DNA of 64,000 bases from assembly GCA_016716235.1 (NCBI GenBank), contig JADJWS010000001.1, positions 620,001 through 684,000 on the forward strand, read 5' to 3'. The DNA comes from Candidatus Defluviilinea gracilis (GTDB lineage: Bacteria > Chloroflexota > Anaerolineae > Anaerolineales > Villigracilaceae). Below, in pieces: positions 15,153 to 24,315 of this stretch. Under the pieces are notes generated by a model. That model worked only from the letters and a program-made list of their open reading frames with translations. It searched no databases and had not been told where the DNA came from. Position numbers and translations under genes: made by a program. Position 1 is the first letter of the stretch. Each line of letters begins with the position of its first letter.

Positions 15153-15502
15153 AAGCGGAGGATTTGCCCGCCACCCTGGGGACGGAACTCGAGCGGCGCA
15201 AGTACTTCGTCCGCATGGATGTTCTCGACCAGACCTTGAGTCTGGTGAAAATTCGCCTGTATATTTCCTCCGCCTTGTTTGTCCAAATTTATCGAAATGA
15301 CGTTTACCAAACCACAAACCTTGCTTTAATTCACAACGGTCAACGCTTGTATGCGCGAGATGAACTGGATGGACGCTGGCACAGGCATACTCATCGGAAA
15401 CCTGAAGAGCACGATACGAGTAAAGAAGGGAAAAGACCTATCGAATTAAGCGAATTTCTCGACGAAGTAGAGCATGTTCTTGCCGCGCTTGATTTGCCGT
15501 AA
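15149..15502 (+). CDS. TumE-like protein (DUF6516), putative toxin
   Basis: A 117-residue protein with a TumE-type beta-rich pattern: LSLVKIRLYISSALFVQIYR, NLALIHNGQRLYARDELDGR, HRHTHRKPEEH and an acidic LSEFLDEVEHVLAAL end. In the family this is the presumed toxin of a two-gene system with a small helical partner. The target is unknown. Translationally coupled to the preceding gene. Confidence 0.65.
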   Translation: MKAEDLPATLGTELERRKYFVRMDVLDQTLSLVKIRLYISSALFVQIYRNDVYQTTNLALIHNGQRLYARDELDGRWHRHTHRKPEEHDTSKEGKRPIELSEFLDEVEHVLAALDLP

Positions 15503-15545
15503 GGGCAACGCCGAGTTCTTGGTTGTGTAACCGTTAGCGGAAAAT

Positions 15546-16580
15546 ATGAAATACCAGCTGATTCTTTCCTTAACAATCATTGTTCTCCTCATTACGAGTT
15601 GTGCATCTTCGCCAGAGGAAGTCACAGCACAGACATCGGTTGCCGCAACGACAAGCGCGGCAAATTGGACAAGAACACCGACTCCAACAGCTACTTATAC
15701 AGCTACCCCAACAATAACTTTCACTCCCACCCACACACCGACACTCACCCCGCTTCCCACTGCCACTTTACTCGGCGGCTGGACAACAGAAAATATAATA
15801 TGCGCGTCAGATCTTGGCACTGGAAACCTTGAGATTTTCTCTGTATCTGTTGATGGAAATCATCGAATCAATCTCACAAACAGTCCTGCGTATGAATATT
15901 CGCCTATTTTATCTCCTGACAAAGCCAAAATTGCTTTCGTGTCAAGTAATGGTAGCAACCCTGAAATTTATGTTATGAATGTTGATGGGAGCAATCCGAC
16001 AAATGTATCTAACACGGGTGGATTTGAATACTGGCATAATTGGTCGCCGGATGGGAGTAAGATTGTTTTTGAATCGCAAGACGAGGAATATGACTTTGAT
16101 ATCTACGTGGTAGATGTAGGAAGCGGGAACCTGACCAACTTGACAAACAGTCCTTTTATGGAACAATTCCCCATATGGTCGCCAGATGGAACGAAGATCG
16201 CTTTTGCTTCCCTGCGCGAGGGTAGATATTACAAGATCCATGTTATGAACGTTGATGGAAGCAACAATTTTCAATTGACGAGCGGCAGGGGTGGAGATTT
16301 CCCGATGGCCTGGTCTCCTGATGGAGAAAAAATACTGTTTAGTTCTGATCGTGACGGCGAGGATTTTGAACTTTATATTATGAATGCTGATGGAAGCAAT
16401 CCACTTAAAATAACAAGAAACAAAATGGATGAAACAGATGTTATATGGTCACCGGACGGCACAAAGATATTTGCATGGCCATTTGGAGGAAAGCCATTCA
16501 TCATAAACCCAGATGGCAGCAATCCAACGGAATTAGAAACATTACCAGGTTCTATATCGATATCCTCTAACTGTCCATAA
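15546..16580 (+). CDS. TolB-like beta-propeller lipoprotein
   Basis: A 344-residue exported lipoprotein. Signal peptide with lipobox (VLLITSCAS, Cys about residue 19), a low-complexity Thr/Pro linker (PTPTATYTATPTITFTPTHT) of about 35 residues, then six PD40/TolB-type blades with repeated SPDGSKIVFES, SPDGTKIAFAS, SPDGEKILFSS and VMNVDGSN motifs. It probably binds proteins or peptides outside the cell membrane. The linker style is typical of Chloroflexi surface lipoproteins. No partner gene is evident; lepA follows 100 bases later. Confidence 0.85.
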   Translation: MKYQLILSLTIIVLLITSCASSPEEVTAQTSVAATTSAANWTRTPTPTATYTATPTITFTPTHTPTLTPLPTATLLGGWTTENIICASDLGTGNLEIFSVSVDGNHRINLTNSPAYEYSPILSPDKAKIAFVSSNGSNPEIYVMNVDGSNPTNVSNTGGFEYWHNWSPDGSKIVFESQDEEYDFDIYVVDVGSGNLTNLTNSPFMEQFPIWSPDGTKIAFASLREGRYYKIHVMNVDGSNNFQLTSGRGGDFPMAWSPDGEKILFSSDRDGEDFELYIMNADGSNPLKITRNKMDETDVIWSPDGTKIFAWPFGGKPFIINPDGSNPTELETLPGSISISSNCP

Positions 16581-16662
16581 AAGATCGGCTATTTGCAGAT
16601 TCTGTTCATTTAATCATCCTCGATCAAAGTCGAAGGATATCTTCGTTGTTAAGAAACTCGGT

Positions 16663-16668
16663 TATACT
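16663..16668 (+). promoter_or_regulatory. -10-like box (TATACT) upstream of lepA
   Basis: TATACT with 12 bases to the ATG at 16681; the transcript would have almost no leader. Confidence 0.4.
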
Positions 16669-16680
16669 TCCCCCGCTATT

Positions 16681-18480
16681 ATGACCGACCACATTCGTAA
16701 CTTCTGTATCATTGCCCATGTTGACCATGGAAAATCCACGCTTGCCGACCGCTTGTTGCAACTGACAGGCGCGATCTCGGAACGCGAGATGACCGAGCAG
16801 GTGCTCGATAGCATGGACCTCGAACGCGAAAAAGGCGTCACGATCAAAGCCTCCGCGGTGCGGATGTATTACACCGCGAAGGACAATCAAAAGTACGAGA
16901 TCAATCTGATCGACACGCCAGGTCACGTGGACTTCGGCTACGAGGTCAGCCGCGCGCTCAAGGCGTGCGAAGGCGCGGTGCTTGTCGTGGACGCCACGCA
17001 GGGCATCGAAGCGCAGACGCTGGCGAATCTCTATCAGGCGCTCGACGCCGACCTCACGATCATCCCCGTCATCAACAAAATTGACCTGCCCTCCGCGCGT
17101 CCCGACGAGGTGGCTGAAGATGTGGGGAGCCTGCTCGGGGTCCCGCCTGAAGCGGTTTTGCGCGTCTCGGCGAAAGAGGGCGTCAACGTGGATCAAATCC
17201 TGGAGGCAATTGTGACGCGCGTGCCGCCTCCGAAAGATCTGGATGACGCGCCGTTGCGCGCGCTCGTCTTCGATTCGCATTACGACTCGTACAAAGGCGT
17301 CGTCGCGTACGTCCGCGTGGTTGAAGGCTCGTTCAAATCCACCGATGTCTTGCGGATGTTTTCGACGCGCGAAGAAATGCGCCCCGTTGAAATCGGAATT
17401 TTCGCGCCGAGCATGAAGGCGACGGAGACGTTGGGATCGGGCGAGGTGGGATACATCGCGACGGGATTCAAAACCGTGCATGAGTGCCGCGTGGGAGATA
17501 CGATCACGCGCGCCGCTCAGCCTGCCTCTAACCCTCTGCCTGGGTACCAAACCCCGAAGCCGATGGTCTTCGCGGGGATTTATCCCGTCGAAGCGGACGA
17601 TTATCCCGAGCTACGCGACTCGCTCGAAAAACTGCAACTCAACGACGCCTCGCTGACGTACCAGCCTGAAACCTCGCAAGCGTTGGGATTCGGATTCCGC
17701 GCGGGCTTTCTCGGTCTCTTTCACATGGAGATCATTCAAGAGCGCATCGAACGTGAATACAATTTGGATGTGCTGTTCACCGCGCCGTCGGTGGAATATC
17801 AAGTGTTGATGATCGACGACTCGGTCATCCCCGTTGACTCGCCCGCCGAACTGCCCGATGAATCGAAGATCGTCGAAGTGCGCGAGCCGTGGATGACCAT
17901 CGAGATCATCACGCCCACCGATTATTACGGTCCCATCATGGACATTGTCACCAAACGGCGCGGCATCTTCAAACAACAGGAATATCCCGCGCCGCATCGC
18001 GTGCAACTCGATTTTGAAATCCCGCTCTCGGAAATTATCATTGATTTCTTCGACGATTTGAAATCGCGCACCAAAGGCTATGCTTCGTTGGATTATCAAT
18101 TCCTTGAATATCGCCCCGACGAATTGCAGAAACTTGAAATACTCGTCAACGGCGAACCTCTCGACGCGCTCGCGACCATCGTCCATCAAAAGGATGCGTA
18201 TCACAAAGGTCAACGCCTCATCACGAAACTGAAAGACTTGATCCCCCGTCAACTGTATGATGTGGCAGTGCAAGCCTCCTCGGGCGGACGAATCATCTCG
18301 CGCGCCAACGTCAAAGCCACGCGCAAAGATGTGCTGGCAAAATGCTACGGCGGCGACATCACTCGCAAAAAGAAATTGCTCGAGAAACAAAAGAAGGGCA
18401 AGAAACGCTTGAAGATGGTCGGCAACGTCGAAATCCCGCAGGACGCGTTCATGGCGGTGTTGAAGTTGAATGAGGAATAA
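16681..18480 (+). CDS. lepA: Elongation factor 4 (LepA)
   Basis: Ribosome-associated translational GTPase of 599 residues. G1 IIAHVDHGKSTLADRLL, G3 LIDTPGHVDFGYEVSRAL, G4 NKIDLPSA and the LepA-specific C-terminal domain (KRLKMVGNVEIPQDAFMAVL) are visible, as are the conserved FGFRAGFLGLFHMEIIQERI and the TDYYGPIMDIVTKRRG regions. Length is standard. It acts on stalled or mistranslocated ribosomes in the cytoplasm. Confidence 0.97.
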   Translation: MTDHIRNFCIIAHVDHGKSTLADRLLQLTGAISEREMTEQVLDSMDLEREKGVTIKASAVRMYYTAKDNQKYEINLIDTPGHVDFGYEVSRALKACEGAVLVVDATQGIEAQTLANLYQALDADLTIIPVINKIDLPSARPDEVAEDVGSLLGVPPEAVLRVSAKEGVNVDQILEAIVTRVPPPKDLDDAPLRALVFDSHYDSYKGVVAYVRVVEGSFKSTDVLRMFSTREEMRPVEIGIFAPSMKATETLGSGEVGYIATGFKTVHECRVGDTITRAAQPASNPLPGYQTPKPMVFAGIYPVEADDYPELRDSLEKLQLNDASLTYQPETSQALGFGFRAGFLGLFHMEIIQERIEREYNLDVLFTAPSVEYQVLMIDDSVIPVDSPAELPDESKIVEVREPWMTIEIITPTDYYGPIMDIVTKRRGIFKQQEYPAPHRVQLDFEIPLSEIIIDFFDDLKSRTKGYASLDYQFLEYRPDELQKLEILVNGEPLDALATIVHQKDAYHKGQRLITKLKDLIPRQLYDVAVQASSGGRIISRANVKATRKDVLAKCYGGDITRKKKLLEKQKKGKKRLKMVGNVEIPQDAFMAVLKLNEE

Positions 18481-18483
18481 TCT

Positions 18484-18677
18484 TCTTTAAACACAAAGGA
18501 CACGAAGGTCACTAAGGTATGTCACCCTCCCGAAGACCATCGGGACGATGTGAGGGAGCGTTCGTCCGCGACCGAAGGGTCTCTGGCGCAACGTGGCAAA
18601 GATGCTTCGCCGCAAGCGGCTCAGCATGACATGGCATGGGTTTTCCATTGTGTACTTTGTGTCCTTCGTGGTAAAAA
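18484..18677. repeat. Composite intergenic repeat (CACAAAGGACACGAAGG ends, GTCA core)
   Basis: Outer ends TAAACACAAAGGACACGAAGG and ACTTTGTGTCCTTCGTGG are inverted. Inside is a GTCACCCTCCCGAAGACCAT unit and a CGAAGGGTCTCTGG...GCATGACATGG unit, both seen elsewhere (19870s, 34270s, 33745, 39603). It appears to be one repeat nested in another. Confidence 0.75.
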
Positions 18678-18686
18678 AGGAATCAT

Positions 18687-19685
18687 ATGAAAGATGTAAA
18701 AAAATGGCTCCCCGGCGCGATCGTCAGCCTCGGCTTGATCGCCGCGATCCTCTATTTCGTTGACCTGCCCAAAATGGTCGACGCGCTTCGCAACGCGAAT
18801 TATGTGTATTTCGGAATCGCGCTTGTGATCGGCTTTGTGTGGATGGCGGTCCGCACGCAGGTGTGGAGAACGCTTCTGCGTGACCGCGCCTCGTTCAGCG
18901 ATGTGTTTTGGACAGTGGGTGAAGGATACTTATTAAATAACTTCCTTCCCTTCCGCCTCGGCGAAGTTGGTCGCGCCTTTTTACTCAGCCGAAAATCCAA
19001 GATGACCTTCATGGAAATCCTCCCAACCATCGTCATCGAACGCACCATGGACTTGATCTACACCGCCATCATTTTTCTTTCCGTCCTTCCGTTCATCGTC
19101 GGCGCGGAGGGGAGCGGACGTACAGCCTACATCATGGGCGGCATCGTGCTGATCGGCTTCGTACTGATGTTCATTCTGGCGCGCAACAACAAATGGGCGC
19201 TCGATATTTTTCACAAACTCACGGCGCGTTTTCCGCGCTTGCAACAACTCGGCGGCAGTTTCCTCGAATCGTTCTTCTCCGGCTTGAGCGTGCTCACCGA
19301 CGGCAGACTCTTCGTCAAATTTTTATTTTGGATGGCTGTCAACTGGGGGATCGCCATCGTCGCGTATTACTTCATCATCCGCGCGTTCTTCCCGCAGGCG
19401 AACGCGATCTGGGCGATGTTCGGCTTGGGCATGGCGGCGTTCGGCGGAGCCATCCCTTCGGCGCCCGGCGCGTTAGGGACGTTCGAAGCCGCGATCGTGT
19501 TCGCCTTGAAAATCCTGGGTGCCGACGAATCCTCCGCGCTCGCCGCCGCATTAGCCATGCGGTTGTACAATTACATCAACAGCATCATAGTCGGCGCCAT
19601 CGGTCTCTCGCGCGAAGGACAGACTCTTTCAGGCGTCTATCAGGAGTTGATGAGTTTCAGAAACAAGCAAGCGAAAGCGGAATAG
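18687..19685 (+). CDS. Flippase-like (lysylphosphatidylglycerol synthase TM region/UPF0104) membrane protein
   Basis: A 332-residue protein with about eight transmembrane helices and the family features: WLPGAIVSLGLIAAILYF start, YLLNNFLPFRLGEVGRAFLL (the conserved polar segment in the membrane) and GLGMAAFGGAIPSAPGALGTF near the C-terminus. Members move or modify lipid-linked intermediates; the exact substrate is unknown. It opens a stretch of envelope glycan genes (the CDP-sugar epimerase and glycosyltransferase follow), which suggests a role in glycolipid export (inference). Confidence 0.85.
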   Translation: MKDVKKWLPGAIVSLGLIAAILYFVDLPKMVDALRNANYVYFGIALVIGFVWMAVRTQVWRTLLRDRASFSDVFWTVGEGYLLNNFLPFRLGEVGRAFLLSRKSKMTFMEILPTIVIERTMDLIYTAIIFLSVLPFIVGAEGSGRTAYIMGGIVLIGFVLMFILARNNKWALDIFHKLTARFPRLQQLGGSFLESFFSGLSVLTDGRLFVKFLFWMAVNWGIAIVAYYFIIRAFFPQANAIWAMFGLGMAAFGGAIPSAPGALGTFEAAIVFALKILGADESSALAAALAMRLYNYINSIIVGAIGLSREGQTLSGVYQELMSFRNKQAKAE

Positions 19686-19692
19686 TCAAAAC

Positions 19693-19776
19693 GTCCCGCA
19701 GGTCATAAAACCGTAGTAACGACTTCAGTCGTTCGGCTGTGGGCGACTGAAGTCGCCACTACGCAACCTGCGGGAC
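19693..19776. repeat. Nested palindromic repeat
   Basis: Outer arms GTCCCGCAGGT (19693-19703) and ACCTGCGGGAC (19766-19776). Inner arms CGTAGTAACGACTTCAGTCG (19712-19731) and CGACTGAAGTCGCCACTACG (19744-19763), near perfect. Further repeat fragments fill 19800-19900 (CACAGAGCACACAGAG and CTCCCGAAGAACATCGGGAC). Confidence 0.8.
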
Positions 19777-19945
19777 GGTGTAGCATCAAATAATAGCCCT
19801 CTTGCGAAAGTCTTTTCGCCACAGAGCACACAGAGAAAAAAGAGATTTTCTCAAAGGGCTCTGTGGACTCTCCCGAAGAACATCGGGACGATGTGTGGCT
19901 AAGCAAAACTTACTTATTCAAGAGGTCTAATCTAAAGGATACAAT

Positions 19946-20971
19946 GTGAGTCGCCATTACTTCATCACAGGCGGAGCGGGATTCATCGGTTCGAACTACG
20001 CGGACAGGCTGATCCAGCGCGGCGAGCGCGTCACCATCTTCGACAATCTCTCGCGCGCGGGCGCGCCGCGCAATGTGGACTGGTTGAAGAGTCAATTCGG
20101 GGAAACTGGATTCAACCTCATCGTCGGAGACCTGCGAAGCGCAGACTTGTTAGCCGAGTCCGCCAAAGACGCGGATGTCATCGTGCATCTCGCTGGTCAA
20201 GTCGCAGTGACAACCTCTGTGACAAATCCGCGCGAGGACTTCGAAGCCAACGCGCTGGGGACGTTCAACGCGCTCGAAGCCGCTCGCCTATCGAAAAAGA
20301 ATCCCATCTTCATTTACTCATCCACCAACAAAGTCTACGGCGGCATGGACGATGTGCAGTTGGTCGAAGAATCGACGCGCTGGTTATACAAAGATTTGAA
20401 ACACGGCTGTCCCGAATCACAGCCGCTTGATTTCCATTCGCCGTATGGAGTTTCAAAAGGTTCGGGCGACCAATACGTCCGCGATTATGCTCGCATTTAC
20501 GGTCTACGCTCTGTCGTCTTTCGTCAAAGTTGCATTTACGGTCCGCGCCAATTTGGAATCGAAGACCAAGGCTGGCTCGCGTGGATGATGATCGCTGCAG
20601 TGACGGGACGCAAGATTACCGTCTATGGCGACGGCAAACAAGTGCGCGACGTTCTGCACGTCCACGACCTGCTCGACGCGTACGATGCCGCCATCGAAAA
20701 AATTGATACTGCCAAAGGGCAAATTTATAACGTTGGCGGCGGCAGGCGCAACGTCATGGCGATCTGGGCAGAGTTCGGTCCGATACTGGAGAAGTTGCTC
20801 GGCAAAAGAATCGAAGTGGCGCGCGAAGATTGGCGTCCCGGCGACCAGAAAGTCTTCTACGCCGACCTACGCAAAGCCAAACACGAACTCGGCTGGGAAC
20901 CGAAAATTGATCTCGAAGAGGGCATGGAGTTGATGTTCGAGTGGGTGCAGGCGAATAAGGATTTGTTTTAG
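19946..20971 (+). CDS. NAD-dependent epimerase, CDP-paratose 2-epimerase-like
   Basis: A 341-residue short-chain dehydrogenase of the TyvE type. GGAGFIGSNYADRLI (NAD binding), AGQVAVTTSVTNPREDFEAN, YSSTNKVYGGM, SPYGVSKGSGDQYVRDYAR (YxxxK site) and CIYGPRQFGIEDQGWLAWMM match that family closely. It would invert C2 of a CDP-linked 3,6-dideoxyhexose for surface glycan synthesis; the other CDP-sugar genes are not in the window. The start is GTG, since the overlapping ATG is out of frame, with AAAGGAT 6 bases upstream. Confidence 0.85.
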   Translation: MSRHYFITGGAGFIGSNYADRLIQRGERVTIFDNLSRAGAPRNVDWLKSQFGETGFNLIVGDLRSADLLAESAKDADVIVHLAGQVAVTTSVTNPREDFEANALGTFNALEAARLSKKNPIFIYSSTNKVYGGMDDVQLVEESTRWLYKDLKHGCPESQPLDFHSPYGVSKGSGDQYVRDYARIYGLRSVVFRQSCIYGPRQFGIEDQGWLAWMMIAAVTGRKITVYGDGKQVRDVLHVHDLLDAYDAAIEKIDTAKGQIYNVGGGRRNVMAIWAEFGPILEKLLGKRIEVAREDWRPGDQKVFYADLRKAKHELGWEPKIDLEEGMELMFEWVQANKDLF

Positions 20972-21041
20972 CAGTCTAATAGTGTTTTCGATCAGGCAAT
21001 TTCTGTAGATCTGGATTTGAACGTAAAAGGAAATATCAATA

Positions 21042-22115
21042 ATGAACAAGATCGTGACATATCTTTTCTTGTTGCTCTTTCTTGATCTCATCGTTGCTTG
21101 TCGAGAGAAAACAACTTTGTCACCCAGTGAGACACCTGTTTCAAAAACGGTTTCACCGACACCCGTTCCGACATCCACGCCAATACTCGTAACGGTTACC
21201 CCATCTCCATTACCTACAAAACCAACCATTCCTGTTATTGCACCTAATGCCAATCAAATAGAACATTGGATGGCATATGAAGACGCTTTAGCGAAAGCAT
21301 TTTTCAAGTCATCTCTTCAACCTAAAGAAGTCGTATGTGAGTGGGAAATATTAGGACAAACAGAACAGGAAGTTTATGTGGATGCGCATTGTGCAGGCAT
21401 CTACTCTGCCAACCCTTATAGAGCAACGATTCCGGCTGTGATATATCTTGGAATGGATGGGGAGGTAATAAATGCCGAAATTCCCGGATCAAGATCTTCT
21501 TATAACGCTGATATTCGCGCCATGTTTCCCTCGAATGTGCAGGAAAAAATCTTTATTCAGCCAGTGGATTATTATGGATCGGACGCTTACTGGCGCGCTA
21601 TAGAACGGGCAGATCGTTTGCGCTGGAGACGCGGTCACCCTGACGAACCTCCCTGGATTGTTATTTCTACATTACACACACAACCAACCCCGGCAATTAT
21701 TCCCTGGTTAAAACCTGAACCTATTCAGATAGAGAAATGGAAAGATTACCAGACTGCGCTTGCTGATGAATTCAATTACCGTCCTCCAGAAGAAGTAATC
21801 TGCGAGTGGGAATTTTTAGGACAATCTGGCAATGAAGTATATGTGTGGGCGATTTGTGGTGCGATCTACGACTACATCATAGGATCGGAGGGTCTTGCTA
21901 TTGTTCACCTTTCCGATGACGGGTCTGTGATATCAGCCAACGGCGACCTTATAAGTTTCCCTTCTGAAATCCAAGATGCATTCCCCCTAGTTGTTCAGGA
22001 AAGATATTTTAGCGGGCAGATTCATTTTCAGGAGTTAGTTGATAGGTTGCGCTGGAGGCAAAGGAATCCCGATGAATTACCATTGATTGTTCTCCACGCA
22101 ACTTCCACTCCTTGA
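21042..22115 (+). CDS. Lipoprotein with two tandem copies of an unknown domain
   Basis: A 357-residue secreted lipoprotein. Signal peptide with lipobox-like LIVAC (Cys about residue 20), a Thr/Pro linker (TVSPTPVPTSTPILVTVTPS), then two copies of a roughly 130-residue domain. Copy 1 begins NQIEHWMAYEDALAKAF and copy 2 begins IQIEKWKDYQTALADEF; both contain VCEWE or ICEWE, ILGQ or FLGQ, EVYV, and end RLRWR...PDE.P. Two cysteines per copy are conserved. I do not recognise the domain. Its base composition is more AT-rich than the epimerase gene before it. Confidence 0.75.
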   Translation: MNKIVTYLFLLLFLDLIVACREKTTLSPSETPVSKTVSPTPVPTSTPILVTVTPSPLPTKPTIPVIAPNANQIEHWMAYEDALAKAFFKSSLQPKEVVCEWEILGQTEQEVYVDAHCAGIYSANPYRATIPAVIYLGMDGEVINAEIPGSRSSYNADIRAMFPSNVQEKIFIQPVDYYGSDAYWRAIERADRLRWRRGHPDEPPWIVISTLHTQPTPAIIPWLKPEPIQIEKWKDYQTALADEFNYRPPEEVICEWEFLGQSGNEVYVWAICGAIYDYIIGSEGLAIVHLSDDGSVISANGDLISFPSEIQDAFPLVVQERYFSGQIHFQELVDRLRWRQRNPDELPLIVLHATSTP

Positions 22116-22128
22116 ATTACAAGCATTA

Positions 22129-22539
22129 TCACCGTTTATAGAACAAAGTCAACGCCATCGCCCCCGTCATCCCAATAAGCATATCCACAATTGTATCTTC
22201 CAATCCGCGCACCATGGTGGTGCCGAAGAGATAATCGAAAGCGTTCTCGTAGAATTCCCACAGGATGATCGTCGTCCCTGTGCAGGTGAAGGCAAATAGG
22301 ATTTGAATCAAAGAGGGAATATCCCCAAGAAATTTTTGTGATTGTTTGATGGCAGAACGAAAGAAAAATGTGATCGCCACGCCGCCCATAAAATGCGTGG
22401 GGATATCGAGCGGGGGAAAACGGTCGTACCAATCGAAGACCAGCCCGACCAGATAAAAACCAAACACACCCAGCGGCGCCCACGCGGACTCGCGCAGGGT
22501 GGCGAGCAACCAATCCAATATTTGTTTTTTGTGATTCAC
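22129..22539 (-). CDS. Integral membrane protein of unknown function
   Basis: A 136-residue protein with about four hydrophobic helices (APLGVFGFYLVGLVFDWYDR, IPTHFMGGVAITFFF, ILFAFTCTGTTIILWEF, VDMLIGMTGAMALTLFY). Conserved-looking polar positions in helices (HFMGG, WEFYENAFDYL, EDTIVDM) resemble small YjdF/VanZ-like membrane proteins, but I cannot assign it. It is convergent with the preceding lipoprotein gene, 13 bases from its stop. Confidence 0.6.
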   Translation of the reverse strand: MNHKKQILDWLLATLRESAWAPLGVFGFYLVGLVFDWYDRFPPLDIPTHFMGGVAITFFFRSAIKQSQKFLGDIPSLIQILFAFTCTGTTIILWEFYENAFDYLFGTTMVRGLEDTIVDMLIGMTGAMALTLFYKR

Positions 22540-22752
22540 AAGTCACCTCAACAGGCGGTGATTGTATCAAGTTAATTTCAAAAGTTTTCTCAACCTCATT
22601 TTTGCACACGGAACGCGCGGACAACACGGAACTTTCTGAGAAAACGAAAAAATCCGTGTTGTCTGTGAAACTTGTGCTGACGGTTCGTCTTTTGCTCACC
22701 GTGTCGAAGTATCCGTGTACAAAAGAGACCGCATTGCTCCCTGTCGCGAGGG

Positions 22753-22758
22753 TATAAT
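22753..22758 (+). promoter_or_regulatory. -10 box (TATAAT) of the glycosyltransferase gene
   Basis: TATAAT, then 11 bases to the ATG at 22770; a very short or no leader. The 22540-22750 stretch before it holds a TCCGTG/CACGGA-type repeat and no gene. Confidence 0.5.
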
Positions 22759-22769
22759 CTCCCCGCTTT

Positions 22770-23924
22770 ATGAAAATCCTCACCGTCCTCACCTATTATC
22801 GCCCGCACACATCGGGGCTGACCATTTACGCCGAGCGACTCGCGCGCGCGTTCGTCAAGCGCGGACATCAAGTGACCGTGATGACCATGCAATATGACCC
22901 GTCGCTTCCACGCGAAGAAGTGATAGACGGTGTAAAAATTATCCGCGTGCCGGTGGCGGCGCGGGTTAGCAAAGGCGTCATCGCGCCGGCGTTCGGTTGG
23001 GTCGCGACAAAACTCGTCGCGCAACACGATGTCGTGCAATTGCACCTGCCCCAATTCGACGCGCCCGGCGTGGCGTTGCGCGGACGTCTCTTCGGCAAAC
23101 CCGCCGTGCTAACCTATCATTGCGATCTGCTGTTGCCGCCCGGATTCTTCAACCGCTTTGTCAATTTCGTCGTGAACTTGATGAACAACGCGGCTGGGAT
23201 TTTTTCGAATCACATCGTGACGTACACACAAGACTACGCGGACAACTCTCCCTACCTTTCGCGCTACGCTTCCAAACTGACCCCCATCCTGCCCCCCGTT
23301 GAGATGCCGAGTCCACTCCTCGGTGCGGTGGAGGCGTTCGCGCACGAACACCATGTGAAAGAGCGGCATCCCGTCATCGGCATGGTCACGCGCTTCGCCT
23401 CCGAAAAAGGCGTGGAATTTTTGCTCGACGCGTTACCAACGATCTTGCAGAAATATCCGAAAGCGCAAGTGCTATACGCGGGACAACACCAGAACGTGAT
23501 GGGCGAACAGGCATACTTTGACAGATTGATCCCAAAGATTCGCGAATATGAATCGACCGGTCATTGGAAATTTCTCGGCAACCTCGATCCCATTCAACTA
23601 GCCGCGTTATACCCCAACCTCGATGTGTTGACCGTGCCATCATTGAATTCCACCGAAGCCTTCGGACTTGTGCAGATCGAAGCGATGCTGAACGGCGTGC
23701 CGTGCGTTCCGTCCGCGCTGCCGGGGGTGCGTCAACCGGTGACGATGCACGGCATGGGACGAGTCGCTCGAATTGGCGACGCGGCCGACTTGGCTGAGTC
23801 CATTCTCACCGTCCTGAATGAACCGCAAAAGTTCAAGGGCGATATCGAATCCATCAAGAAATCCTATAACCCCGATTCCGTCGCGCAGGAGTATGAAAAA
23901 TTATTTGCAAAACTTATGGGATAA
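22770..23924 (+). CDS. Glycosyltransferase family 4 (GT-B fold)
   Basis: A 384-residue GT-B enzyme. N-terminal acceptor domain with YYRPHTSGLTIYAERLARAF, and a C-terminal nucleotide-sugar domain with IGMVTRFASEKGVEFLLDAL and the E-x7-E-like STEAFGLVQIEAMLNGVPCV. It transfers a sugar from a nucleotide donor to a lipid or glycan acceptor at the cytoplasmic face. Sugar and acceptor are unknown. The context of methyltransferases and GT39-type proteins points to surface polysaccharide assembly. Its last 11 bases overlap the convergent vapC gene. Confidence 0.9.
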   Translation: MKILTVLTYYRPHTSGLTIYAERLARAFVKRGHQVTVMTMQYDPSLPREEVIDGVKIIRVPVAARVSKGVIAPAFGWVATKLVAQHDVVQLHLPQFDAPGVALRGRLFGKPAVLTYHCDLLLPPGFFNRFVNFVVNLMNNAAGIFSNHIVTYTQDYADNSPYLSRYASKLTPILPPVEMPSPLLGAVEAFAHEHHVKERHPVIGMVTRFASEKGVEFLLDALPTILQKYPKAQVLYAGQHQNVMGEQAYFDRLIPKIREYESTGHWKFLGNLDPIQLAALYPNLDVLTVPSLNSTEAFGLVQIEAMLNGVPCVPSALPGVRQPVTMHGMGRVARIGDAADLAESILTVLNEPQKFKGDIESIKKSYNPDSVAQEYEKLFAKLMG

Positions 23925-24315
23925 TTTCGAAGCCCTGCTCGCGGAAGTGGCTGTCGAAGGTGAAAACTTTTTCGATGTTCATTCGCCGCATCGTCTCGAA
24001 ACAACTGCAATCCACCAGCGAAAGTTGGCGGCGGTTGGCGGATAACACGAAATTGACGATGGCAGAATGTTCTTGGGCGCCGATCCATTCGAGTTGAAGC
24101 AACGGAACGATTTTTGTCCGAAATTCGCGAGCGGCGTCAATCCCGAGCCTGCTTTGAAGTAATGAAAAACATTCGACAACAACATAATTATTCGTTATCA
24201 GTGTCGCGCTGCGCTTGATCATTTCTTTCCATGCGAGCAATGCCTGTTTGTAATTTTCATCACTCCGGTTGACAAGCGCAAAGAACGCCGAGGTATCTAC
24301 GAAGATTTTTTCCAT
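23914..24315 (-). CDS. vapC: VapC-like PIN-domain toxin
   Basis: A 133-residue PIN ribonuclease. Acidic residues are in the expected places: KIFVDTSAFFALVNRSDENY (first Asp), VVVECFSLLQSR (Glu), LVDCSCFETMRR and VFTFDSHFREQGFEIIP (later Asp residues). It cleaves RNA when free of its antitoxin. It overlaps the vapB gene by 19 bases and converges on the glycosyltransferase gene with an 11-base overlap, so it seems to be a later arrival in the glycan cluster. Confidence 0.88.
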   Translation of the reverse strand: MEKIFVDTSAFFALVNRSDENYKQALLAWKEMIKRSATLITNNYVVVECFSLLQSRLGIDAAREFRTKIVPLLQLEWIGAQEHSAIVNFVLSANRRQLSLVDCSCFETMRRMNIEKVFTFDSHFREQGFEIIP

